The notes: a model not told the origin generated them from the sequence alone. DNA of 64,000 nucleotides from Paenibacillus sp. S150 (GCF_019352175.1 NZ_JACBYI010000001.1:62001-126000), one strand, 5' to 3'. Numbered from the stretch's first letter, positions 26,540 to 35,968 are shown. Translations and numbers: made by a program.

Positions 26540-26664
26540 TTAGTGGTAAAAAGGATAACTAAGGCAGCGCATTCGGATACTGGATCATCCCTAGTGGGAA
26601 AAAGTACAACTAATCCAGCGCATTCGGGTTCTAGATCATCCCCAGTGGGAAAAAGTACAACTAA
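26540..26664. repeat. 51-bp tandem repeat carrying the 23-bp motif (three units)
   Basis: The units begin at 26540, 26591 and 26642, so the period is exactly 51 bp. Each starts with TAGTGGGAAAAAG (first copy GTGGTAAAAAG) and ends its motif with ACTAA. Units 1 and 2 share CAGCGCATTCGG in the remainder; unit 3 diverges after its motif. Confidence 0.85.
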
Positions 26665-26961
26665 TCCGGCTGAAATCAGCCATTTGGGGGGAACGGGCCT
26701 CCATTAAGTGTACAAAATCCCACTAAAACCCTTTCAATCCAGAATTCCAGCCCATTAGTGTTACTTTTTCCACTTCGCTTCCGTTCCCTATGAACCTCCT
26801 TGCGTTCCATCAGCTTTTCCAAATTCTCCGGTTCATTCCTATACATTCAATTACCTTTTTGGCGCAAAACCAAAATCAGCGGTTGACGATTTGAACGAAG
26901 TCCGCTGCGGGTTCAACGGTGCCTTTTCTATACATAAGCGGATCATCCGGCATATATAAAC

Positions 26962-28247
26962 TTAGGTCCGCAGCGGGATTTCGCCGTCTGCAACCTTCAT
27001 AATCAATTCACTGCAGATGGAATTGGCCCAGGCAAACCAGGGGCGGGTGAAGTTCTCCGGATGATTGACATCAAAGCCCTCATGCATAAATCCCGTTCCG
27101 GCATCGGTGGTCTCCAGCATATCCAGCACCTGCTCCAGCTCGGCCGGATCATTGGACGTCAGCCCCTGCATCGCCAGGGCGATGTGCCAGATATAATTCA
27201 CCGGCGTATGCGGGCTGCCGACGCCCCGCGCTTGATCACCGGCATAATAATAGGGATTATCCCCACTCAGGATAAACCGTCTCGTGTTGACGTAGAGCGG
27301 ATCATCGGCCGTGCAGTAGCCGGGATAAGGCAGCGACAGCAGACTTGGTACATTCGCGTCGTCCATCAGGTTGCAGTGGCCGAGTCCGTCCGTTTCATAG
27401 GCATAAATCCTGCCGTATTTAGGATGCTCGACGACAGCGCAGGTCCGGATGCCCTCCTCAATCTCTTCCAGCAGTGCTTGCGCCTGGAAGCGAAGGTCCC
27501 CGTCATGCAGCACTTCATCGCAGATCTCGGCGATGTAACGAAGCACTACGGCGGCGAACATGTTCGCCGGTACCAGATAACCGTAGGCGCAGGCATCGTC
27601 GCTGGGACGGAATCCGCTCCAGGTCATTCCGGTATACGCCGCCGGAGTCCCGCGCCCGTCATGGTGAGCGTGTCGGTGTCCGGGCAGTCCGTCCGCTGGA
27701 AGGTATAGGGGGAGTGCGCGTGGTGCTGCTCTTTTTTCCATAAAGCCAATATATTCAGGATCGCGTTCTTGAATTCCTGATCCATGAAATCACTCTCTCC
27801 TGTAGCCCTCCAGAACAGATAGGCCAGCTGCACCGGATAACACAGCGAGTCGATTTCATATTTGCGTTCCCATACCCAAGGGTTGTGCTCGGTGAGATCC
27901 TCTGTATGGCCCTGACTGTCCGGCTTACGGTTGAACGCGTTGGCATAAGGGTCCATGTTAATGTAGAACATCTGCTTGCGGATCACGCCCTTAATCAATC
28001 CGCCAAGCTGCGCATCCCCTGCGGCAGCGCCGATATAATGTCTGAGCTGAGCCGAGGAATCCCTGAGCCACATCGCCGGAATATCCCCCGTAATCACAAA
28101 GGGCGTGCCGTCCTCAAGCCATTGCACCGTGGTTTCCAGGGTGTTCGGATAACATTTTTTGAAAAGCTCCGCGAGCTTGGGGCGTTCGGCCAATTTGCCG
28201 GTTACACGCTCAATCGTTGCGCTGACGGCTGTATTGGAAGGCTTCAC
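26962..28247 (-). pseudogene. Second GH125 alpha-mannosidase gene, broken by a one-base frameshift
   Basis: The 5' part starts at GTG 28247, 6 nt after GGAGG, and encodes TPFVITGDIPAMWLRDSSAQ, ANAFNRKPDSQGH and WERKYEIDSLCYPVQLAYLF. It then runs out of frame after DTLTM at about 27661. The 3' part resumes in another frame with DGRGTPAAYTGMTWSGFRPS, as in the intact paralogue at 13182-14453, and continues to FMHEGFDVNHPENFTRPWFA. One missing C between 27660 and 27661 (plus strand) explains it: restoring it gives M-D-G-R-G. Each half is otherwise intact, so this is a recent mutation, a programmed shift, or a sequencing error. The gene is last in the locus III operon. Confidence 0.88.
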
Positions 28248-28311
28248 AGTAATCCTCCATTGCATATAATATTATTTTATGAGATGACAGTGTTTCACCG
28301 ATAGCTTGCGG

Positions 28312-29472
28312 CTACCAATAGCGCCTCCAGCCTTTAAGCACCCGCGTCAGGGCCTCACAGTAAAAGTAGTCGCCCCAAATTGTGCACTCGTCAATCCCCC
28401 ATCCCCGCGGCTTGTTATAGACACCATGCTTCAAAATACCGTTTGAATGGGGGTGGTCCTTCGTCGAATACCGTTCTGCGAGGGTATGCAGCATCTCCAA
28501 AGCGGCTTCCCGGTATCCGTTTTTGCCCGGATCTTCCGCCGGCAGTTGGTCAGACAGCTCCAGAAGGCCGCAGACCGCAATCGCGGCAGCCGAGCTGTCC
28601 TTCTCCTGAGCGTCGCCGTCCGTGAATATCAAATCCCAATAGACGATGCCGTCCGCAGGGCGTTTAGCCAGAAAATAGTCGGCCAGCTGCCGGGATGCGC
28701 GGAGAAACGCTTGATCGCCCGTATACACGCAGCTAAGCGCAAAACCGTAAATCCCCCAAGCTTGCCCTCTGGCCCAGCAGGAATCATCGGCATATCCCTG
28801 GTGGGTGTTGCCGTACAGCGGCTCGCCCGTCTCCGGGTCCATATAATAGGTGTGATAGGAAGTATGATCAGGGCGGATCAGATACCGGGCCGATTGCACC
28901 GCGTGCCTGTGGGCCATCGCTGTATAGCGGCTGTCCCCGGTTTCTTCCGCGGCCCAGTGGAGCAGCGGGAGATTCAGCAGGCAGTCAATAATCATTCTGC
29001 CGCGCTGCTCCGGATCATTCAGATCTCCCCAGGCTTGAATGATGCCCGCTTCCGGAAAGTAACGGCCCGCCAGCAGTCCGGCTGCTTCCAGAGCCATTCC
29101 CCTGGCCTCCGGATTACCGGTAATCCGGTAAGCGGCCACAGCGGACAGGCTGTACAAAAAGCCCAGATCATGCGTGTCGACCGCGATCCGCTCCTCCACC
29201 CGCCTGCGGTAGCTGACAAGCTGTCTTTCTGCCGCCTGCCGGTACTTGCTGTCTCCCGTCAATTCATAAGCCAGCCAGACCATGCCGGTCCAGAAGCTGG
29301 CCGTCCAGTCTGTATTCCCGATCGCAGGATAAATCAAATCATTGCTTGAGGATGCAGGGAACAATTCCGTAAAAACGGGCAGGCTGCCGTCAATTCTGTC
29401 CACCACAAAGCTTAATGCCTGTTCAAAAAATTGCCGCCTCTCGTCATCGAGTTCAACCGGAACATTATGCAT
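28312..29472 (-). CDS. GH88 unsaturated glucuronyl hydrolase
   Basis: A 386-aa cytoplasmic (alpha/alpha)6 enzyme. The two catalytic Asp regions of this family are visible: DTHDLGFLYSLSAVAAY near residue 100 and MIIDCLLNLPLLHWAAEETG near 160. Also present are QGYADDSCWARGQAWGIYGF and KDSSAAAIAVCGLLELSD. GH88 enzymes hydrate the 4,5-unsaturated uronic acid at the non-reducing end of lyase products. AGGAGG lies 11 nt before the ATG. It stands between an unrecognised 451-aa gene and the GH125 gene in locus III, implying that the imported sugar carries an unsaturated uronic acid as well as mannose. Confidence 0.93.
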   Translation of the reverse strand: MHNVPVELDDERRQFFEQALSFVVDRIDGSLPVFTELFPASSSNDLIYPAIGNTDWTASFWTGMVWLAYELTGDSKYRQAAERQLVSYRRRVEERIAVDTHDLGFLYSLSAVAAYRITGNPEARGMALEAAGLLAGRYFPEAGIIQAWGDLNDPEQRGRMIIDCLLNLPLLHWAAEETGDSRYTAMAHRHAVQSARYLIRPDHTSYHTYYMDPETGEPLYGNTHQGYADDSCWARGQAWGIYGFALSCVYTGDQAFLRASRQLADYFLAKRPADGIVYWDLIFTDGDAQEKDSSAAAIAVCGLLELSDQLPAEDPGKNGYREAALEMLHTLAERYSTKDHPHSNGILKHGVYNKPRGWGIDECTIWGDYFYCEALTRVLKGWRRYW

Positions 29473-29535
29473 GGCTTTCCTAACCTCCTAAAATGGGCTG
29501 TGCTCTCTGGTTATTTCTATAATGAAATCAATAAG

Positions 29536-30891
29536 TCAGGCCTGAGGCTCCCTGCGGAGCGTGAGTCCGATTGTTCTTGGGCCACCGGTTAAATTGAATC
29601 TGAGGAAGGCCAGCTTATCCTTGATCAGCTTGATTTCGGTGCCTTCTGTACAAGCGCTGACCTCATAGCCGGCCAGATCCTCCCAATAGGCTAAGCCGAA
29701 CGGTATTGTATTCCCGCTGCCGATCTCGAATTCCAGTTCAAGCTCCGCATCCGTCTTGAGGTACTTCGTCACAAACACCGGCGGAACAGCTTCCGTGAAA
29801 TCGCCGTTCATATTCTGCTTGCCGGTATAATTGCGCAGAAGCCGGGGCCTGCATTCTCCCTCTACGAAGGAGAGCTGGCACTCTTTGTCGTAATAGAGAA
29901 AGGTTTCCGGCCAAGGGCCGAAGCCCACTCCGCCCAGAGTCATTGTATATTCATTGATCTCAGGCCGCATCGGATAATCATGGGTCAGCATATAGGACGG
30001 TGCCGTATATTCATTCTGTTCTTTATAGAGCCGTACAGCATGGGGCAAAGTCGTCAGCGTGATGGGATAGCCGGTAATATATTCGAAAAAAAGGTCCAGC
30101 ATCCCCGCGCATTCCTCCACATGGGAAGCAGGAAAAACGGTGAATCTGTCAGTGAATTCCATCTCATGGCCTTCCTGCTGCTGAAGAAAAAACACCTGTC
30201 CATTGTGGTCCGTATTGAATAAGTATTCATCAAACAGATGCTTCCAGTAGCCGATATTCTCCCCCGTGCACAGACCGGCGCGGAGCACATCGTTGGGGTC
30301 TGTGGAATAGATGACCGGACTGCCCGTATGGTAGGTGGGGTTAAGATCACGTGCGGTCCACTCACAGGCGACCACCTTGCCCCGGCCGGGATGCGGTACC
30401 TTGAATCTGCTGCTGTCCACATACCAGGACCCCCAGGGAATCCCCTTATGGGTGATGCCGTCCCACCAGAATTGCTCATAGCAGTATCCCCACATTCCTT
30501 CAAATTCCAGCTCCTCCAGCACTTCAATCACTTCATTGTAAATCTTCCCCCTTGCGGCAACCTTGGTTGATGCCCACGGGAATGCCGATTGCAGCAGCGA
30601 CCAATCCTCCTCCAGCCGCCGCTTCAGCACATCCTTGGACGAGCCGGCCTCCTCTTCGAAAAAGGGGCATTGCAGAATGACATCGTCGCCATAGGCGGCG
30701 TGCCACTCCCCGATCCGCTCGCGCAGGACCGGAATGGAGCCCCGGTTGACGATCCAGGTCACCGGAATGGCATACTTATGCGCAAGCTTCGCGGTCAGCT
30801 CAATGCCATCCAGAGCCACTCCCTTTCCCCAGTCTGTATCGTAATGGGCCGCATAGCTGACAAAGGTATAGATAAGACGTTCCGGTTTCAA
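29536..30891 (-). CDS. Unrecognised 451-aa protein, possible polysaccharide-deacetylase-like barrel
   Basis: Start TTG at 30891, 6 nt after AAGGAGGG. I do not recognise the family. The N-terminal RLIYTFVSYAAHYDTDWGKG, then VTWIVNRGSIPVLRERIGEW and DDVILQCPFFEEE, resembles the first strands of NodB-like/GH57-like (beta/alpha)7 barrels, with Asp and His positions that could bind a metal. A middle region rich in Trp and Tyr (YCYEQFWWDGITHKGIPWGS) could form a sugar-binding groove. The last 100 residues look like a beta-sandwich, ending FLRFNLTGGPRTIGLTLRRE. No signal peptide. Between the histidine kinase and GH88 genes of one operon, it probably modifies or cleaves the same imported oligosaccharide. 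No activity can be assigned. Confidence 0.6.
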   Translation of the reverse strand: MKPERLIYTFVSYAAHYDTDWGKGVALDGIELTAKLAHKYAIPVTWIVNRGSIPVLRERIGEWHAAYGDDVILQCPFFEEEAGSSKDVLKRRLEEDWSLLQSAFPWASTKVAARGKIYNEVIEVLEELEFEGMWGYCYEQFWWDGITHKGIPWGSWYVDSSRFKVPHPGRGKVVACEWTARDLNPTYHTGSPVIYSTDPNDVLRAGLCTGENIGYWKHLFDEYLFNTDHNGQVFFLQQQEGHEMEFTDRFTVFPASHVEECAGMLDLFFEYITGYPITLTTLPHAVRLYKEQNEYTAPSYMLTHDYPMRPEINEYTMTLGGVGFGPWPETFLYYDKECQLSFVEGECRPRLLRNYTGKQNMNGDFTEAVPPVFVTKYLKTDAELELEFEIGSGNTIPFGLAYWEDLAGYEVSACTEGTEIKLIKDKLAFLRFNLTGGPRTIGLTLRREPQA

Positions 30892-30913
30892 TACAATCCC
30901 TCCTTATAATTTG

Positions 30914-32689
30914 TTATCTGTCGTCGTTGCCGCCCGGGAAACGGAGGGTAACGGCAGTAAGCCTGTAAGGCTCGCTTTCCAGCTCCATAACCGCTTTCTC
31001 CCCGTAATGCAGGCGGAGCCGGGTGTAGACATTTCTCAGAGCATAGCCGCCCTTCTCCTGCCTGCCTGCAGAGACAAGTCCCGCTTCCACGGTCTCCTTG
31101 TCGAAGCCCTTGCCGTTGTCCTCCACCCGGCAGACGATGAATGTCCCTTCCCGGTACACGCGGATCATGATCCTGCCGGTATAGTCCTCGCTCTGGAACC
31201 CGTGAAGAATGGAATTCTCCACCAGGGGCTGGAGCAGGATTTTCAGCAGGGGCTGTTCTTCCAGCCCTTCCTCCACCGTGATCTCATAGGTGAACAGGTC
31301 CTCGTAGCACTGCTGCTGCAGGCTTAAATAGCGGCTGGCATGGTCCACCTCCTTGGCCACCGTGGTCAGATCATGGCCGTTGTTAAGTCCAAGCCGGAAG
31401 AGCTGGGACAGGGAGACGATCATCTCCTTTACATCCTCCTGCTTGCGGGATTCCGATTTCCAGAGGATCGTGTTCAAGGTGTTGTAGAGAAAATGGGGGT
31501 CGATCTGGGCCTGCAGCGCCTTGACCTCCGACATGCGCTTCTGCTTCTCCGCATCGGTGACATCCTGGATAAGCACTTCAATTTTTTCCAGCATGGTGTT
31601 GAAGCGCTCGCCCACCTGTGCAACCTCGTCCCGGTAATCGCTGGAGAAGCGTACGGACAGATCGCTGTCCCCCGCCCTGGCCATCAGACGCTGCAGCCGG
31701 TACAGCGGGCGGATCAGCAGACCGGTAATCCATTTGGACAGAATCAGCGCCAGCGGAATCAGGGCGCAGACGATAACCAGCGTCGCCCACCGGATATACC
31801 GGATATCCTTCAGCAGCACATCTCTCGGCTGGAAATAGAAGATCATCCAATTGTCCGGAAACGTCACCTTGGCCCAGTTGACCAGATAATCCTTCCCGTC
31901 AAAGGTGTATTCAAAATGATTGCGTCCCGCGTCAACCTCACTCTGGAACGCCGCTTCCCGCGTCGGAGCCACAAAGGGCGAATCCCCGTCCATTACCGGA
32001 TTTCCCGCCGCGCCGATGACCACGATGCTTCCGCTGTCGCCGACCACATTGGTCTCGGCATACTCCTTGATAGCGGATTCGCTCACATTGACCACCACCT
32101 TCACATCGGTACCCCGGTAAGCGGAGATCGGCTCGATCAGCAGGCTGAGAACATTGCTGCCGCTCTCGAATATCTGGTCGCTGTGGGCCGGATACCAGAG
32201 GGGCAGCGTCTTCTCCTGCATCGTCCGGTATAACGGGGTATCCTCAAAGGCGGTGTGCGTCCGCTTCGCGCCGGTGACGGAATAAAATTCACCAATGGGC
32301 GCGGACACAAGAGCCGACTCGATGGAAGGCTCGATCAGCTGCATCTGGACCAGCGGCACCTGCAGGGCATTGTTCAATGCAAAGTGGGAATAATAGCTGT
32401 CGTCCGTGCCGGGCGAGGCGCGCAGAATATCCTCAAAGGGCGGGCTCATCATAAAGGTTAGAACAGACAGCCGGACCTTGCGCAGCTTCTCCTCCAGCGC
32501 CTGTGCCGATTTGCCGATCATCATCTGGCTAAGCTCCGCCGTCTTGCGCTCCAGAAGCCGGGAAGCCAGATATTGGGAGGACAGGCCCGTGATCCATGTG
32601 GCCAGAATCACGATGGCCACGATGCCGATCCAGAGTCTCGTTTTGAAGGTGGAATTATGCAGCAGCGTCCGCATGCCGGGCCTGCTCAT
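30914..32689 (-). CDS. YesM-type sensor histidine kinase, locus III
   Basis: A 591-aa membrane kinase. TM1 is at about residues 18-40 (GIVAIVILATWITGLSSQYL), with an extracellular sensor of about 260 residues (dCache-like). TM2 lies near 300-325 (WATLVIVCALIPLALILS). Then come HAMP, the His-kinase box LQAQIDPHFLYNTLNTILWK with phospho-His at about residue 399, and an ATPase domain with PLVENSILHGF and EDNGKGFDKE. Its start overlaps the response regulator stop (ATGA), so the two are co-translated. This LytS/YesM group senses oligosaccharides directly or through the binding protein. Upstream in the operon are the transporter genes it presumably controls. Confidence 0.92.
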   Translation of the reverse strand: MSRPGMRTLLHNSTFKTRLWIGIVAIVILATWITGLSSQYLASRLLERKTAELSQMMIGKSAQALEEKLRKVRLSVLTFMMSPPFEDILRASPGTDDSYYSHFALNNALQVPLVQMQLIEPSIESALVSAPIGEFYSVTGAKRTHTAFEDTPLYRTMQEKTLPLWYPAHSDQIFESGSNVLSLLIEPISAYRGTDVKVVVNVSESAIKEYAETNVVGDSGSIVVIGAAGNPVMDGDSPFVAPTREAAFQSEVDAGRNHFEYTFDGKDYLVNWAKVTFPDNWMIFYFQPRDVLLKDIRYIRWATLVIVCALIPLALILSKWITGLLIRPLYRLQRLMARAGDSDLSVRFSSDYRDEVAQVGERFNTMLEKIEVLIQDVTDAEKQKRMSEVKALQAQIDPHFLYNTLNTILWKSESRKQEDVKEMIVSLSQLFRLGLNNGHDLTTVAKEVDHASRYLSLQQQCYEDLFTYEITVEEGLEEQPLLKILLQPLVENSILHGFQSEDYTGRIMIRVYREGTFIVCRVEDNGKGFDKETVEAGLVSAGRQEKGGYALRNVYTRLRLHYGEKAVMELESEPYRLTAVTLRFPGGNDDR

Positions 32690-34302
32690 CCGCTCTCCGG
32701 CCGGTGGCCGTGGCTTGCGCGGAATTCCGTCGGCGTCCGGCCGGTCGTCTTCTTGAACACATCGCTGAAATAGGAGCGCTCCTCATAGCCGAGACTTTCA
32801 GCGATTTCTGCAATGGACTGGTCTCCCGCCAGCAGCAGCTTGGCCCGTTCCATCTTCGCCTGGATGACGAAGGCTGCGACGGACGACCCCGTCACCTTCT
32901 TGAACAGGTTGGAGAAATAGCTGGTGCTCAGATGGACGCGGGCGGCATAATCGCCTACCATCAGATTGAGGTGCAGGTTGTCGCGGATGTAGCGGATGGC
33001 CGCCTGAATGGCATCCTGTGCGCTGGACTGCAGGCGGGACTGAACCTGTGAGCAGCTCAGCTGGCACAGCTTCTTCAGAGATTCGCGCAGATCGCTCAGG
33101 ACCGCCAGGGGCGAGGTCAGCGCCTTCATCAGCTCTGCCAGCTCCGGCCCCTCCGTCAGCTCCGGCACGGCGTTGCGGATCAGCGCGGCCAGTTCCACGC
33201 ACATTGCCTTAGAGCTGTCCGGCGAAGGCAGCCCCTCGATCATCTCGGCGTTCTCCAGCAGCGCCAGCAGCGATTTCTCGGCCTGCTCGGCGTTGCCGGA
33301 ACGGAGCGCATAGACCAGCTCCTTCTCCAGCTCCGCGTCAGGCCGCGGAAGCACCTCCGGGCGCTGGCGGATATGCTCCCAGAAGAACACGCTGTTGCCT
33401 CCGGTGTAGAAGGTGTAGGTCAGTGCCTCCACCGCTTGCTGATAGGCAACGGGAAGCTCGCCCAGCTCCTGGACCGTCCGGCTCACGCCGGCCGATACGG
33501 TACATTTGGAGTACCGCTCCGCGTTCTCCCGGCATTCCTCGGCGATGCTGAGCGCGCTTGCCCCGCCGGCCGGATTGACTAGGAGCACAAAACGGTGAAC
33601 AGAGTCGCGGAACACAATTCCCCTGGCCACCCGCTGCACCGTCTCCTCCACGATGTTTTGCACGGCAAACCGCAGCAGCTCCGCCTCGTTCACGGGAATC
33701 TCCTCGCTCTTCTGCACGAAACGGTCAATCTCAAGCACGACGGCGGCAAGCGGCGAGGGCTGCATGTCGATCTTCAGAAATTCCCAGCGCTTTCGCAGCG
33801 TCTCCTGCCGGGCCGGGAAGCGGACCAGCAGGCTGAGGTACTCCTGCCGCAGCAGCGGCATGCTCTCCCTCAGCTTTTGCTGCATATCGCTCAGCCGTTC
33901 ATTGTGCTGGCACTCAAGGTCCAGCTTCTCTGCAGCTTTCCTTACCACTCCGGCCAGCTGACTGGGAGTAAAGGGCTTGAGGACATAATCGAAGGCGCCC
34001 AGACGAAGCGCGTCCTGCGCATGGTCAAAATCGGAATAGCCGCTGATAAAAATAAATTTGGTCTGCGGGAGCTGCGGCAGCAGCTCGCGCATCATCTCGA
34101 TGCCGCTCAGCTTGGGCATGCGGATATCCGTTACGATGATGTCGGGCAGCTTTTCCTTGACCAGAGCCAGACCTTCCTCACCGCTGCACGCAGTGCCAAC
34201 TATCTCGATGCCCAGCTCGCTCCAGTCCATATCCCTGGAAATCCCGTTGACAACTGCGCGGATATCATCAATCACGACCATGGTAAACGTCCGCTTGATC
34301 AT
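32686..34302 (-). CDS. YesN-type response regulator with AraC DNA-binding domain, locus III
   Basis: The start at 34302 (MIKRTFTMVVIDDIRAVVNG) follows AAGGAGGAGG and yields 538 aa; the longer frame overlaps the upstream gene. The receiver domain (about 1-120) has the acidic pair DD near residue 12, the phospho-Asp in PDIIVTDIRMPKLSGIE and the Lys in DYVLKPFTPSQ. A variable middle region follows. The C-terminal 100 residues hold two AraC helix-turn-helix units, DYAARVHLSTSYFSNLFKKV and AESLGYEERSYFSDVFKKTT. It is expected to activate the locus III transporter operon in which it is embedded, that is, positive autoregulation. Confidence 0.92.
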   Translation of the reverse strand: MIKRTFTMVVIDDIRAVVNGISRDMDWSELGIEIVGTACSGEEGLALVKEKLPDIIVTDIRMPKLSGIEMMRELLPQLPQTKFIFISGYSDFDHAQDALRLGAFDYVLKPFTPSQLAGVVRKAAEKLDLECQHNERLSDMQQKLRESMPLLRQEYLSLLVRFPARQETLRKRWEFLKIDMQPSPLAAVVLEIDRFVQKSEEIPVNEAELLRFAVQNIVEETVQRVARGIVFRDSVHRFVLLVNPAGGASALSIAEECRENAERYSKCTVSAGVSRTVQELGELPVAYQQAVEALTYTFYTGGNSVFFWEHIRQRPEVLPRPDAELEKELVYALRSGNAEQAEKSLLALLENAEMIEGLPSPDSSKAMCVELAALIRNAVPELTEGPELAELMKALTSPLAVLSDLRESLKKLCQLSCSQVQSRLQSSAQDAIQAAIRYIRDNLHLNLMVGDYAARVHLSTSYFSNLFKKVTGSSVAAFVIQAKMERAKLLLAGDQSIAEIAESLGYEERSYFSDVFKKTTGRTPTEFRASHGHRPESG

Positions 34303-34369
34303 AGGTGCCTCCTCCTTCAAAAGCCTCCCCCGAATGGAGGAGGCAGAAACGGGTTCTTGGTGGTTATTA

Positions 34370-35968
34370 TTATTGTTGCTGCCGGTAACGCCCGTAAGCC
34401 GTATTGTAGATTTCCAGTACTTCATCCAGCTTCAGCTGCTTCAATTGCTGTACAAATTTTTCATAGTTGCCTTCCACAGCCTCGCCGCCCATAAACCACT
34501 TCTGCGAGCTTTCCATCACATAGGTTTCGATTGGCGGGAACAGCTCCTTGATCCGCTTGTCTTCGTCAAGAGTGAAGCTCAGCTGCGGAACCTGATAGTC
34601 TTCGGCGAAATAATTATTGTCCACATACAGCTTGACGCCCTCCAGGGCGATCTTGTTCGTCCATTGCTCTTCATAGGCAAAGTCCTGATGCCCGCCGATG
34701 GTCAGCTGGGCTCCGGTGGTCTTGATCAGATAATCGACTACAGCCGGCTCATTCAATACCGTTTCGGTAAAGATCGGCTTGCCGTCCACCATGGTGTACG
34801 TTTCGCCTTCGATACCGAAATTATGCAGCCGGCGGCCTTCTTCTGTCCACCAGAAATCCATGTAGCGCAGTACTGCAGCCGGGTCCTTGGCATTCGCGGA
34901 AATCGCCCAGCCGGCATTGTTGCCCAGAGGATTACGCTTGGTCACTTCAAACACCTTGCCGGAAATGCTGGCCGGCGGCGCGATGGGGCGCAGAGAGAAA
35001 TCCGGAATAGTCGGCTTCATCTTGTCGTTGAAATTGGCTGTGCTGGCGAACCAGTCATGTACGGAACCGCCGGTGTCATTGGCAAAGAGAATATCGCGCG
35101 CCGTATTTCCGCGGGTGAAGATTTCCCGGTCAATGAGCCCCTCCTTGTACCACTTGGCAGTTTCAATCAAGGCCGTTTTGTATTCCGGCTCGTTCGGTCC
35201 GTATACAATCTTGCCATCCTTCAGCTTGAAGGTGAGCGATGCATCCCACAGAGGAAACAGGGAGGCGAAGCCGGAAGTGGCATTGCGGGAGAAGAATGGC
35301 ACTTCGTCCTTCTTGCCGTTTCCGTTAGGGTCTTGTTCACGGAAGGCCTTCAGCACTTCATAGTATTCCTGAACGGTAGTCGGAACTTCCAGGCCCAGCT
35401 TGTCGAGCCAATCCTGGCGGATAAACCAGCCTTCCTGGGCTTCTCCGTCGGAGACGAAGGGCACGACGTAAATTTTGCCGTCCGAGGCGGTAATGGCGCT
35501 CTTGATCGCTTTGTTCTCATCCAGGAACGCTTTGAAGTTCGGCGCATTCTCGGCCAGCAGGTCATCCAGCGGCGCAAGCGCGCCTTGGACGGCGATATTG
35601 TTGAGTCCGGACAGCTGGTAAGATACGATATCGGGCAGTTCACCCGATGCGAGCAGCAGGTTCCAGGCCTGGGCGTCGTCGCCGCCGGTCGGGGCGACAT
35701 TCTTCAGCGTGACGCCGGTGGTCTTGGCTGCTTCCTTGAAGATCGGCATATCTCCGTTAATCTGAACGGCCTGGCTATAATAGTAGAAATTAAGGTTAAG
35801 CGGTTCCACATTTGCTGTCGACGTTGCCTCAGGTAATGCGGAAGCAGACGGTGTGCCCGGATCGTTCGCTGACGGGGATGGAGAAGCCCCCTCGTTGTTG
35901 CCGCCGCAGCCCGACAGCAGAGCGGCAATAAGCGCCGGTGCCAGAAGCAAGCTTTTCATGTTTCTCAT
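34370..35968 (-). CDS. LplA-type sugar-binding lipoprotein, locus III
   Basis: About 532 aa, beginning MRNMKSLLLAPALIAALLSG; the ATG at 35968 lies 10 nt after GGGAGG. Lipobox LLSGC, then a Ser/Pro/Ala-rich linker, then the binding domain from LNLNFYYYSQAVQINGDMPI. Typical blocks include DGKIYVVPFVSDGEAQEGWF and DLLLAENAPNFKAF-like segments. It captures the locus III oligosaccharide outside the membrane and hands it to the permease pair encoded just upstream. Confidence 0.9.
   Translation of the reverse strand: MRNMKSLLLAPALIAALLSGCGGNNEGASPSPSANDPGTPSASALPEATSTANVEPLNLNFYYYSQAVQINGDMPIFKEAAKTTGVTLKNVAPTGGDDAQAWNLLLASGELPDIVSYQLSGLNNIAVQGALAPLDDLLAENAPNFKAFLDENKAIKSAITASDGKIYVVPFVSDGEAQEGWFIRQDWLDKLGLEVPTTVQEYYEVLKAFREQDPNGNGKKDEVPFFSRNATSGFASLFPLWDASLTFKLKDGKIVYGPNEPEYKTALIETAKWYKEGLIDREIFTRGNTARDILFANDTGGSVHDWFASTANFNDKMKPTIPDFSLRPIAPPASISGKVFEVTKRNPLGNNAGWAISANAKDPAAVLRYMDFWWTEEGRRLHNFGIEGETYTMVDGKPIFTETVLNEPAVVDYLIKTTGAQLTIGGHQDFAYEEQWTNKIALEGVKLYVDNNYFAEDYQVPQLSFTLDEDKRIKELFPPIETYVMESSQKWFMGGEAVEGNYEKFVQQLKQLKLDEVLEIYNTAYGRYRQQQ

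Larger units (their letters stand above)
26003..26787. repeat. Composite intergenic repeat block A
   Basis: The stretch between the convergent ends of the GH105 and second GH125 genes (25951-26961, 1 kb) holds no gene. It begins with CAAGCAGAAACGGCT and a palindromic GGACGG/CCGTCC hairpin. A second hairpin unit, AACGGCTATGCCGTCC to GCGCAGCCGTTT, follows at 26131-26170. Copies of a 23-bp motif typified by TTAGTGGGAAAAAGG lie at 26287, 26439, 26540, 26591 and 26642 in direct orientation and near 26704 and 26755 in reverse. Blocks B (42301-42842) and C (50690-51448) repeat this architecture, also between convergent genes. Confidence 0.8.

Noticed and set aside
26540..26664. Three equally spaced repeats resembling a tiny CRISPR array
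   Set aside because: The interval between the motifs is itself conserved between units 1 and 2, there are only three units, further copies lie scattered and inverted elsewhere, and no cas gene is near.
30054..30527. Overlapping same-strand frame inside the unrecognised 451-aa gene
   Set aside because: The 451-aa frame has a good ribosome site and even composition; the inner frame has neither.
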